Assembly: GCA_937925855.1 (NCBI GenBank)
Contig: CALAMO010000001.1
Coordinates: 62,001 to 126,000, forward strand
DNA length: 64,000 nucleotides
Reading direction: 5' to 3'
From: an uncultured Thiotrichaceae bacterium
Lineage (GTDB): Bacteria > Pseudomonadota > Gammaproteobacteria > Thiotrichales > Thiotrichaceae
In this document: positions 1-7,332 of the stretch, in pieces
How positions within the stretch are numbered: position 1 is the first letter of the stretch
Layout: every line of letters begins with the position of its first letter
Translations under genes and position numbers: made by a program
Notes under the pieces: model-generated
Database searches by the model: none
Told to the model about the DNA's origin: nothing
Seen by the model: only the letters and a program-made list of their open reading frames with translations

Positions 1-338
1 ACAACATAACCATCGGCCGATAGAATAAAGCCGGAACCACGCGCATTAGAGTCGAAATCGAAAGGCGTTTCACCGTCTTCATCGCCAAAGAAACGCTTCA
101 TCAGGTCATCAAACAACTCCTCAGAGCCTGGCGGAACATTACGCCGGTATTTCTCTGGGATCATGCGTTTGGCCGTGACTTTACGGCTAGTGGAAATATT
201 AACCACTGCCGGGCCATTCTGCCGGACTAATTCAGCAAAATCAGGTAAATTGACGCGCGCAAACGCCTGACTGCTGAGCAGATAAAACGCAGCACAAAGG
301 GCATAAATAAGGGGTGTTTTAATAATTTGCTGATACAT
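1..338 (-). CDS. DegP/DegQ (Do/MucD-type) periplasmic serine protease, 5' part only
   Basis: Only the N-terminal 112 or so residues are in the window; the gene runs off the left edge. The minus-strand ATG at 338-336 opens a hydrophobic signal peptide ending near SSQAFA. Then come the sequence PAVVNIST, a charged insert (FDDLMKRFFGDED) and GSGFILSADGYVV, the usual start of the trypsin-like fold of HtrA proteins. The catalytic His, Asp and Ser lie beyond the edge. The family degrades or refolds misfolded envelope proteins. It is divergent from parE. Confidence 0.85.
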   Translation of the reverse strand, partial: MYQQIIKTPLIYALCAAFYLLSSQAFARVNLPDFAELVRQNGPAVVNISTSRKVTAKRMIPEKYRRNVPPGSEELFDDLMKRFFGDEDGETPFDFDSNARGSGFILSADGYV

Positions 339-587
339 TGGCCTAACGCCTCCTGTAGCGGAATGGTGTAAGTTTAATAGTGGCGTCTAACGCCAGACAA
401 TTCAAGTAAGCCTAATCCACAACATTGTTTTTGCCTACTTAGCCTTGTCTGCCTCTGTCAGACTTTTCGGCAAGCAAGCTTTTTACGCCCAGGGCTTTAC
501 GCATCGCCACATTAAAGCTATGTTGCAGCAAAGCTATTGCACCGCAGCCGACAACCCACCACCACCATTGAACATAGTGCTGAATTA
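339..587. promoter_or_regulatory. Divergent intergenic region between the DegP-like gene and parE
   Basis: About 250 bases must hold the promoters of both divergent genes. I see no clear hairpin or operator. An open frame runs into parE from 537, but its extra 17 residues do not resemble ParE and I treat them as non-coding. Confidence 0.4.
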
Positions 588-2480
588 ATGAGCAAAAACA
601 CCGTTTATGATGCCGCCGCAATCGAAGTCTTAACCGGACTTGATCCGGTGCGCAAACGCCCCGGCATGTACACCGATACCACCCGACCCAATCATTTGGC
701 GCAGGAGGTCATTGATAATAGCGTGGATGAGGCACTGGCCGGATTTGCCGATCAGATCACGCTGACGCTGCACGCCGATCAATCACTGTCGGTAAGCGAC
801 AACGGCCGTGGCATGCCGGTCGACATCCACCCCGAACAAGGGATTCCCGGCGTTGAAGTGATTCTGGCGACGCTGCATGCTGGCGGTAAATTCTCCGATC
901 AGAATTACCAGTTTTCAGGTGGCCTACACGGAGTGGGCGTCTCAGTCGTCAATGCCCTATCAACGCAGTTAGCCATCAAAATTCAACGTGACGGTCAGAT
1001 TTGGCAGATGCGCTTTGCCGATGGCAATAAGGCCAGCGAGCTAACCGTGACCGGTAAAGTTGCTAAAAAGGATACCGGCACCGAATTACACTTCTGGCCG
1101 GATAGCCAGTATTTTGACAGCCCGCGCTTCTCGGTCGCCCGCCTGAAACATACGCTGCGTGCTAAGGCCGTGCTCTGTCCTGGCCTGCGGATTATCTTTA
1201 ATAATCGCATCAGCGACGAAACCGAAGAGTGGTACTACGAATCCGGGCTAGAGGATTACTTACTCGAAGCCGTCACAGGCTTTACCCTACTCCCACCGGC
1301 ACCTTTTACCGGCACGCTGCAAACTGATAATGACGCCTTGGACTGGGCCATGCTCTGGCTGCCGGAAGGGGGTGATAGCGTACAGGAGAGCTACGTTAAC
1401 CTCATCCCCACTGCCCAGGGTGGCACCCATGTTAATGGCCTGCGTACCGGCACTACTGATGCGCTGCGTGAATTTTGTGAATTTCGTAATCTCCTGCCAC
1501 GCGGGTTAAAATTGACACCAGACGATGTCTGGGAAAATATCTGCTTCGTGCTGTCCTTCAAAACGCAGGATCCACAGTTCGCCGGTCAGACCAAGGAACG
1601 CCTCTCCTCACGCGAAGCCGCCAGTTTCGTTTCTGCGACGTTAAAAGACGCCTTTAGTCTTTATCTGAATCAGCACAACGACCTCGGTGAACTGCTGGCA
1701 CAAATGGCGATCAGCAATGCCGGGCGCCGCATGCGAGCCAGTAAAAAAGTGGTGCGCAAGAAAATCACCAGCGGCCCGGCCTTACCGGGCAAACTGGCAG
1801 ACTGCACCTCACAGGACCCCAGCCGTACTGAGCTATTTTTAGTGGAGGGCGATTCGGCCGGTGGCTCGGCCAAGCAAGCGCGCGACCGTGAGTTCCAGGC
1901 GATTATGCCGCTGCGCGGTAAAATTCTAAACACCTGGGAAGTTGACTCGGAACAGGTATTAGGCTCACAGGAAGTCCATGATATTTCAGTCGCTATCGGG
2001 GTTGAACCCGGGCACTGTAATCTGGAGCAGCTCCGCTACGGCAAGATTTGCATTCTGGCGGATGCGGACTCAGATGGTGCCCATATCGCCACCCTGCTCT
2101 GCGCGCTGTTCGTCAAACACTTTCGCCCGCTGGTCGCCGCAGGCCACGTCTATGTCGCGATGCCACCACTATTTCGTATTGATGTGGGTAAAGAGGTGTT
2201 CTATGCGCTCGATGAAGCAGAAAAGCAGGCGCGGCTGGAGCAAATTGCGAAAGCCAAAAAACGCGGCCAGATCGCGGTGACTCGCTTCAAAGGCTTGGGT
2301 GAAATGAATCCACCGCAGCTGCGCGAAACCACGATTTCACCCGACACCCGCCGTTTGGTGCAGCTGACGATTGCAGATGAAGCCGCTGCTGATAAGCTGA
2401 TGGACATGCTGCTGGCGAAGAAACGCGCCTCTGATCGCAAGGCCTGGCTGGAAGACAAAGGTAATCTAGCGAGCATATGA
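588..2480 (+). CDS. parE: DNA topoisomerase IV subunit B
   Basis: ATPase subunit of the type II topoisomerase that decatenates daughter chromosomes with ParC. I chose the ATG at 588, giving 630 residues, because family members start just before the motif DAAAIEVLTGLDPVRKRPGMY; an in-frame start at 537 adds unrelated residues. The GHKL ATPase motifs are visible (EVIDNSVDEAL, DNGRGMP, GGLHGVGVSVVNAL). The C-terminal TOPRIM part has LVEGDSAGGSA and the metal-binding DADSDGAHI. The RKRPGMYTDTTRPNH sequence and the length separate it from GyrB, which is much longer. Its stop overlaps the tcdA start (ATGA). parC is not in the window. Confidence 0.97.
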   Translation: MSKNTVYDAAAIEVLTGLDPVRKRPGMYTDTTRPNHLAQEVIDNSVDEALAGFADQITLTLHADQSLSVSDNGRGMPVDIHPEQGIPGVEVILATLHAGGKFSDQNYQFSGGLHGVGVSVVNALSTQLAIKIQRDGQIWQMRFADGNKASELTVTGKVAKKDTGTELHFWPDSQYFDSPRFSVARLKHTLRAKAVLCPGLRIIFNNRISDETEEWYYESGLEDYLLEAVTGFTLLPPAPFTGTLQTDNDALDWAMLWLPEGGDSVQESYVNLIPTAQGGTHVNGLRTGTTDALREFCEFRNLLPRGLKLTPDDVWENICFVLSFKTQDPQFAGQTKERLSSREAASFVSATLKDAFSLYLNQHNDLGELLAQMAISNAGRRMRASKKVVRKKITSGPALPGKLADCTSQDPSRTELFLVEGDSAGGSAKQARDREFQAIMPLRGKILNTWEVDSEQVLGSQEVHDISVAIGVEPGHCNLEQLRYGKICILADADSDGAHIATLLCALFVKHFRPLVAAGHVYVAMPPLFRIDVGKEVFYALDEAEKQARLEQIAKAKKRGQIAVTRFKGLGEMNPPQLRETTISPDTRRLVQLTIADEAAADKLMDMLLAKKRASDRKAWLEDKGNLASI

Positions 2481-3280
2481 GCCAGCCTGATCCCGCACCA
2501 GACTACGACCTACAGCGCCGTTTTGGCGGCATCGCGCGCACCTATGGCAGCTGCAAGCTAGAACGCTTTATGCGCTCACATGTCTGCGTCATTGGCACCG
2601 GTGGTGTGGGCTCATGGGCGGTGGAAGCTCTAGCGCGCAGTGGCATTGGCGAGCTGACCCTCATTGACCTAGACAATGTCGCGGAGTCTAATATAAACCG
2701 CCAGCTAGTCGCCCTCAGCAGCACGCTTGGCATGGCGAAAATTGAGGTATTGCGCCAGCGCATTGCTGACATTAACCCGGCCTGTAAAGTTCATTTAATC
2801 GAAGACTTCATCGATAGCGAGAATATCGCCCAGCTGATTAGCACCAGCGCAGACAAACGCTATCACTATGTCATTGATTGTATCGACAACTTCCGGCTTA
2901 AAGCCGCACTCATCGCCCACTGTCGGCGCCATAAAGTACCGGTACTCAGCGTTGGCGGTGCCGGTGGGCAGTGCGACCCCACGAAAATTCGCCTCAGCGA
3001 CCTCGCCCGCAGCCAGCATGACCCGCTATTATCGCGCGTGCGCAAACAGCTGCGGCAGGTATACGGCTTTAGCCGCAACCCAAAGCGGCGCTTTGACGTG
3101 GCCTGCGTCTGGTCGGAGGAACAAATGGTGTTTCCAGATGACGCGGGCGAGGTAAGTCACGAGCGACCAGTAACCGCACCCGCCGAAGGCCTAAGCTGCG
3201 CCGGAGGGATTGGTTCGATAATGACGGTCACAGCGGGGTTTGCGCTGTTTGCCGTGAGCCATGTTTTGGCTAAGCTTTAA
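2477..3280 (+). CDS. tcdA: tRNA threonylcarbamoyladenosine dehydratase (CsdL/YgdL)
   Basis: An E1-like enzyme that uses ATP to cyclise the t6A modification at position 37 of ANN-decoding tRNAs to ct6A. The 267 residues carry the nucleotide-binding GTGGVGSWAVEALARSGIG with the following acidic strand (LTLIDLDNV), the NRQ motif, and the DCIDN strand of the ThiF/MoeB fold. The C-terminus is a hydrophobic helix, as in the family. It overlaps parE by four bases and is probably translationally coupled. tsaD, which makes the t6A substrate, lies elsewhere in this window at 50.2-51.2 kb. Confidence 0.93.
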   Translation: MSQPDPAPDYDLQRRFGGIARTYGSCKLERFMRSHVCVIGTGGVGSWAVEALARSGIGELTLIDLDNVAESNINRQLVALSSTLGMAKIEVLRQRIADINPACKVHLIEDFIDSENIAQLISTSADKRYHYVIDCIDNFRLKAALIAHCRRHKVPVLSVGGAGGQCDPTKIRLSDLARSQHDPLLSRVRKQLRQVYGFSRNPKRRFDVACVWSEEQMVFPDDAGEVSHERPVTAPAEGLSCAGGIGSIMTVTAGFALFAVSHVLAKL

Positions 3281-3292
3281 GCATATTGCTTA
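3278..3292. terminator. Small hairpin between convergent tcdA and DUF2797 gene
   Basis: TAAGCA, loop TAT, TGCTTA: a perfect 6-bp stem spanning the ends of two convergent genes that are only nine bases apart. It is too short to be a strong terminator and could be coincidental. Confidence 0.3.
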
Positions 3293-4123
3293 GGCCAGGG
3301 CCGCTGACGCTACCGTCACCTCATAGCCCCCAAACTTACGAATATTAATCACCCCACTATCAAAGATCAGGTATTGCCCCTTAATGCCCTGGAGCACCCC
3401 CTCCACCACCGGATCTTTATCAAAATTAAACGACTTCACCTTAGTCGGGTAAACATCCACCGGAAATTCAATCTGCACGACCTCAGCCTCTGGCAGCAGC
3501 TGTATTGCGTCCGCACCAAAACGGGCCTGTAATTCAACGATACTGTCCTGTACGGCTGCCAACAATTCATCGCGCCGCGCCAGCATATCTACCGGTTCAG
3601 CCACACCCTTCAGCATTTTCTGCCAACTGGTTTTATCCGCGACATGATCTTTAAAAGCCACTTCCATCAGGCCAGACAGTTGACGCGAACTGACTTTCAT
3701 CACCGGCACCGCCGCCACCGCGCCCTGATCAATCCAGCGCGTCGGTATTTGGTTGTGGCGGGTGATGCCCACTTTCAGACCAGAGGAATTTGCTAGATAA
3801 ACATAGTGCGGCTGTAGGCAATTCGCCTCGCCCCACTCTGGTTCACGACAGGTGCCCGCCGCATAATGGCATTGCTCTGGCTTAATAATGCAGGAATCAC
3901 ACTGCGCCAGCTTAATAAAATCAGGATAGCAGTAACCCTGATTAAAGCTTTTTTTGGTTTTACGGCCACAGTGGATACAGTTAATTGTGCCAGTGTAAGT
4001 TAGCTTTAACGGGTGGCCAATAGCAGGATTCAGCGCAATGGCGGTATCGTTTAGCAAGAGTGAGTAACTGACCGGAGTATTTAACTCGGTGCGCATTTTG
4101 CGGAGGTTGCCGGTTTTATTCAT
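3290..4123 (-). CDS. DUF2797 family protein with Cys-rich N-terminus and GIY-YIG-like core
   Basis: Conserved protein of unknown function, 277 residues from the ATG at 4123. An ATG at 4141 would add six residues; I prefer the later one because relatives begin close to a G.L.KM motif. The N-terminal third has a zinc-ribbon-like cysteine set (CIHC, GYCYP, CDSC, then further Cys at QCHY, TCRE and NCLQ). It is followed by YVYLANSSGLKVGITR, a downstream Arg-Trp and a conserved Glu (GLMEVAFK). That spacing resembles the GIY-YIG nuclease superfamily, though the similarity is by eye. It is convergent with tcdA. No substrate is known and I assign none. Confidence 0.8.
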   Translation of the reverse strand: MNKTGNLRKMRTELNTPVSYSLLLNDTAIALNPAIGHPLKLTYTGTINCIHCGRKTKKSFNQGYCYPDFIKLAQCDSCIIKPEQCHYAAGTCREPEWGEANCLQPHYVYLANSSGLKVGITRHNQIPTRWIDQGAVAAVPVMKVSSRQLSGLMEVAFKDHVADKTSWQKMLKGVAEPVDMLARRDELLAAVQDSIVELQARFGADAIQLLPEAEVVQIEFPVDVYPTKVKSFNFDKDPVVEGVLQGIKGQYLIFDSGVINIRKFGGYEVTVASAALA

Positions 4124-4246
4124 GTATAGATTCTGCCTCATCAGCTATAGGCACAGCAACACCTTTTGCGTATCATGCCTGCACTGCACGCCTTAAGTTA
4201 AAGACATCAGCGACACACCCATGACATTACCCGACCCAGACAGCGA

Positions 4247-4454
4247 ATAGCCTAAAACAGCTTAAAGCATTTGAATCTCAGCCCGTAGTGCAGGACAATG
4301 TTAATCCTTAACTCGCTGATCTAAAACCTATGGCATTGGAGCACAAATTCTGGCCGATCTTGGCGTACAAAAATGCGCGTCATTGAGTTCACCCAAGCGC
4401 TTTTTAGGCATTGCGGGCTTTGGACTGGAAGTGATTGAGTCTATACAGGATTAA
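4247..4454 (+). pseudogene. Decayed 3' remnant of ribA/ribBA (GTP cyclohydrolase II)
   Basis: Reading from 4247 gives NSLKQLKAFESQPVVQDNV, which matches the NKLKAYxLQ...DTV stretch of GTP cyclohydrolase II. An in-frame TAA and a one-base shift follow. From 4329 a clean frame of 41 codons reads YGIGAQILADLGVQK and ends [11 protein letters not shown], which is the RibA/RibBA C-terminus. The usual KMR after LGV is disturbed, as by a compensating deletion and insertion. No upstream catalytic part is visible. It sits directly before ribH, where many gammaproteobacteria carry ribBA, so I read it as the stump of an ancestral riboflavin operon. Confidence 0.75.
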
Positions 4455-4461
4455 AAAAACT

Positions 4462-4938
4462 ATGCAGGGCATTAAAGTTATTGAAGGCAACTTCAAACCG
4501 CAGAAAGCACGCTATGGTATCGCCGTCGCTCGCGTTAACACATTTATCGTCGAGAGCCTGTTAGAGGGCGCAGTAGACACCCTACAGCGTCACGGCGTGG
4601 AAAATGACGACATTGAAATTGTGCGCGTCCCCGGCGCTTATGAACTCCCCTTAGTGACGCAATCGATGGCTGTTAACGGTGACTATGACGCGATTATTGC
4701 GCTGGGCGCTGTGATTCGCGGCGAAACGCCTCACTTCGACCACGTCGCTGGTGAAGCCGCCAAAGGACTGGGGCATGTGGCCCTCGCCCATGATATGCCT
4801 ATTATTTTCGGTGTCTTAACCACTGATACGATCGAACAGGCCATTGACCGTTCCGGCGCTAAAGCTGGGAACAAAGGCGCAGAAGCCGCCCGCACCGCCA
4901 TCGAGACCGTCTCGCTCCTTAACCAGTTACAGAACTGA
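4462..4938 (+). CDS. ribH: 6,7-dimethyl-8-ribityllumazine synthase
   Basis: Penultimate enzyme of riboflavin synthesis. It condenses 5-amino-6-ribitylaminouracil with 3,4-dihydroxy-2-butanone 4-phosphate and forms a capsid-like oligomer. I chose the ATG at 4462 (158 residues); a TTG at 4435 lies inside the ribBA remnant. Visible family motifs are the N-terminal substrate segment [19 protein letters not shown], and [14 protein letters not shown] with the catalytic His, followed by FGVLTTDT. nusB follows after 17 bases in the usual order. With ribBA broken upstream, transcription must start locally or read through the remnant. Confidence 0.96.
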   Translation: MQGIKVIEGNFKPQKARYGIAVARVNTFIVESLLEGAVDTLQRHGVENDDIEIVRVPGAYELPLVTQSMAVNGDYDAIIALGAVIRGETPHFDHVAGEAAKGLGHVALAHDMPIIFGVLTTDTIEQAIDRSGAKAGNKGAEAARTAIETVSLLNQLQN

Positions 4939-4955
4939 CAGTAGAACCCAACAAT

Positions 4956-5450
4956 ATGGCTCACAAGTCCCCGCCCAGCGAAGCGCAGCAGCATATCGCC
5001 CGCCGTCGTGTTGCCCGCCGTTTGGCACTCATTGGTGTTTACCAATGGCTAATCACCGACAATAGCTTTCAGGACATCTATGCGGATTTCCAGCAGGATA
5101 CCGCCCTAGCCCAAGACTTCCGTAAATCAGACTCGGCTTTCTTCCATCAGCTGTTACGCTTTTCGATTGAGAATGGCGCTGCGATAGAGGCCAGGCTAAC
5201 ACCGCACCTAGATCGTAAGCTTAGCCAAGTTGACCCGATTGAAAATGCCGCACTGCGCATCGCAACCTGCGAAATGCTGAACCACCTGGAAACACCGTAT
5301 AAGGTCGTGGTGAATGAAGCGGTTAATTTGACCAAGAAATTTGGGGGGGAGCAGGCCCATAAATTTGTGAACGGGGTATTGGATAAAATAGCCTCTGAAA
5401 CCCGAGTGCATGAGGTTAAGGCTGATGCTAATAATCGGCCACCAGCTTGA
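4956..5450 (+). CDS. nusB: Transcription antitermination factor NusB
   Basis: RNA-binding helical protein that joins NusE (S10) on boxA RNA for rRNA antitermination. The 164-residue product has the expected N-terminal ARRVARRLALIGVYQW helix, the ...FFHQLL... region, the helix ENAALRIATCEMLN, and the C-terminal VVNEAVNLTKKFGGEQAHKFVNGVLDKIA signature described here in parts (VNEAV, KKFGGEQAHKFVNGVLD). The ribH-nusB order is classical. thiL, often next, is absent; an accessory patch begins here instead. Confidence 0.96.
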   Translation: MAHKSPPSEAQQHIARRRVARRLALIGVYQWLITDNSFQDIYADFQQDTALAQDFRKSDSAFFHQLLRFSIENGAAIEARLTPHLDRKLSQVDPIENAALRIATCEMLNHLETPYKVVVNEAVNLTKKFGGEQAHKFVNGVLDKIASETRVHEVKADANNRPPA

Positions 5451-5482
5451 CCTGAAATAAACTCAAGTCGATACAATACAAT

Positions 5483-5512
5483 CCCATGAGGCGGCGGCTA
5501 TTGGATCATGGG
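5483..5512. terminator. Inverted repeat between nusB and the HNH gene
   Basis: CCCATGA at 5483-5489 and TCATGGG at 5506-5512 form a 7-bp stem with a 16-base loop between two convergent genes. It may act as a weak bidirectional terminator; there is no strong T-tract. Confidence 0.4.
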
Positions 5513-5950
5513 TTAGGTTGGTCGATGGCCCGGTAATTCAGCAGGATACCGACCAACATCAATCAATGCTATACGCTCAATCTGCCTTTCCTCACTATTG
5601 AATCGCAATATTCGAGCAGTCACTTCACCAATAGCGGTAGAGGTTTTGATAACAGCACCGTCAAGCACGAAATGCTCATCCCACTCGTCTTTTCTGGGGT
5701 CAAAAAATCGTGCCAGTTCTCCACCATCAGAAACAGAGGCAATATCACTGCCTTTATGCAAATTGCAGAGCATGCAGGATAAAGCGAGATTCCCTGCTTC
5801 AGTAAGACCGCCATGCTTCTCACTAATGATGTGATCAATCTGACAACCATAGAAAGTATCGTCAGCATGTATGCGGCAATATTCGCAGGCATTACCTGCT
5901 CTCTCGGTTACAAGACGTCGAAGTTGAGCATTTATATACGTTGAACTCAT
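5513..5950 (-). CDS. HNH endonuclease family protein
   Basis: A 145-residue protein with a complete HNH/McrA-like motif: CEYC, then CQIDHIISEKHGG, GNLALSCMLCNLHKGSD. The two CxxC pairs would bind structural zinc and the DH...N...H residues the catalytic metal. The C-terminal half (FFDPRKDEWDEHF) is typical of a group of small chromosomal HNH proteins. The start overlaps the stop of the upstream small gene by one base (TGATG on the minus strand), so the two are almost surely co-translated. The role (defence, mobile-element or other DNA metabolism) is not known. Confidence 0.85.
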   Translation of the reverse strand: MSSTYINAQLRRLVTERAGNACEYCRIHADDTFYGCQIDHIISEKHGGLTEAGNLALSCMLCNLHKGSDIASVSDGGELARFFDPRKDEWDEHFVLDGAVIKTSTAIGEVTARILRFNSEERQIERIALIDVGRYPAELPGHRPT

Positions 5951-6180
5951 CAGGAAACGAAACGTTGCGCTCTAGCCTTGGCGAGACGCATCAAGTGCTC
6001 CAGCTGTACATAGTGTTCCAGCTCAGATGATTCTTCCGCAGAAAGATTACCGTTTTTTTTCCACGCGATTAGGTCGAATACGCGATTTTTTGAGGACTCA
6101 GAGGGGCGGAAGGCAATTATTTTGCTAGGGGTAGTGCCGCCTGCAATAAAATCAACTAGTTCTTCGTAGGCACGTTCCAT
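5950..6180 (-). CDS. Small conserved partner of the HNH endonuclease
   Basis: A 76-residue acidic, helical protein (FIAGGTTPSKIIAFRPSES, then LSAEESSELEHYVQLEHLM). From memory, similar small proteins often precede this type of HNH gene in cyanobacteria and proteobacteria, so the pair looks like a conserved cassette. A function as antitoxin, inhibitor or adaptor is speculation. The gene ends in an AKARAQRF basic tail. Confidence 0.65.
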   Translation of the reverse strand: MERAYEELVDFIAGGTTPSKIIAFRPSESSKNRVFDLIAWKKNGNLSAEESSELEHYVQLEHLMRLAKARAQRFVS

Positions 6181-6304
6181 GATTTTTCCTCAGTGGGTTA
6201 ACGCTTTAGTCATATCTTTTGATAGACCAATGTTTCAAGCATTATACGCTCTAGTCATTTAAAGAAAACGAGCAAATGTTTAAAATAACGCTCCAAAATA
6301 TTAA

Positions 6305-6475
6305 GTGAAGACCATTTTTCCGACAAAAAGACAATGGCGAAATTGGAGTCTGCCCAGCAAACTGACACTGATTGGAACTTATGTTGGAATTCTCGGCATT
6401 ACATTGTCAATAAATTTTACGAACGAGACAGAAACACACTTAGGTTTACACTCTCTTCAAATCAATCTGCCGTAA
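6305..6475 (+). pseudogene. Short membrane-segment ORF or 5' gene fragment (56 codons)
   Basis: A GTG-started frame encodes about 56 residues: a basic/aromatic N-terminus, RNWSLPSKLTLIGTYVGILG, then one transmembrane helix and a short polar tail ending at TAA 6473. The W-S-L-P-S-K-L-T-x-I-G-T pattern is common just before the membrane helix of larger bacterial membrane-anchored proteins. I suspect a truncated remnant rather than a complete gene. It sits in the otherwise empty stretch 6181-6477, has no good ribosome site, and is convergent with the ankyrin-like gene, whose stop is three bases away. Confidence 0.35.
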
Positions 6476-6477
6476 CC

Positions 6478-7329
6478 TCACAAAAGATCACAAAACTCCT
6501 CACACAGCTTTAGATTCTGCTTAAGCTTCAGACGCAACTGATTAGCTGTCACGTCGTCGTCGTTAGGTATTTCAAAAGATGCTCCGCGTTTCCGAAGAAT
6601 CTCGATGAGTTCTATCTGGTACCCTGATAAAAAAGCTTTTCCCATCATATCGAAATAAAAATGGTGCAATGCAGTGTTACCATTTTTATCTTGCCGGTCG
6701 ATTTCAGCTGCTCTTTCAGCAACTAGCAATGTTTCTGCCGGACAATACAAACCAAGATTAGCCATACTCATTAACGGTGTAGCTCCGATGTTTTGCTCTG
6801 GATAACCACTTGGTCTATTAGGATAAGGGATAGTCAAATCTTCTGAACTAAGCTCGCCGATGATAAGGCGAATTGTTTCACAAGTTCCTCCGCCGACATA
6901 GGTTGCCCAGAACGCTTCACCTAACACGTGCGTACCAGCGCTATTTTTTGCTGCCGGATTTGCACCAAAAATAAGTAACTCTTCCACATATCTGTGTTCC
7001 AGCGCTTGTTTATCATTAACAACATAACTATCCAGAACGGAATCCAATATGGATTGCTGGTTTGGGAGATCCATTGCAATGATCATCTGAACCCACTGTT
7101 TAAAAAGTGTGAATTCTATACGAGTTGCTGGCTGAGTCAGAATGTGGACAATACATCGCTGTCGAGCCTCGATAGAAGCACTTTGATTAAAGCGTTCTAT
7201 CGAAGCAGAATCCACCGGTTCAATAGCTGCAGCCCGAATCTTTTCACATTCGGCGGTACTAACAATGTCTTCTTCAGCCAAAACATTAATAGAAAACAAG
7301 CTTAAGGCAATGATCAACAGCAGCGTCAC
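6478..7329 (-). CDS. Exported ankyrin-repeat-like protein of unknown function
   Basis: 283 residues with a clear Sec signal peptide (LLLIIALSLFSINVLAEE). Two stretches look like degenerate ankyrin repeats: ELLIFGANPAAKNSAGTHVL in the middle, and NGNTALHHFYFDMM... followed by EILRKRGASFEIPNDDDVTA near the C-terminus. Scattered cysteines suggest periplasmic disulphides. Codon and base use is AT-richer than the flanking enzymes, consistent with an acquired patch from about 5.5 to 7.3 kb. The stop of the next minus-strand gene is three bases upstream of its start, so it may be the tail of that operon. Function unknown. Confidence 0.6.
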   Translation of the reverse strand: MTLLLIIALSLFSINVLAEEDIVSTAECEKIRAAAIEPVDSASIERFNQSASIEARQRCIVHILTQPATRIEFTLFKQWVQMIIAMDLPNQQSILDSVLDSYVVNDKQALEHRYVEELLIFGANPAAKNSAGTHVLGEAFWATYVGGGTCETIRLIIGELSSEDLTIPYPNRPSGYPEQNIGATPLMSMANLGLYCPAETLLVAERAAEIDRQDKNGNTALHHFYFDMMGKAFLSGYQIELIEILRKRGASFEIPNDDDVTANQLRLKLKQNLKLCEEFCDLL

Positions 7330-7332
7330 ACT

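Noticed and set aside
4142-4461. FMN riboswitch before ribH
   Set aside because: No conserved RFN element blocks visible; the sequence is explained by the ribBA remnant.
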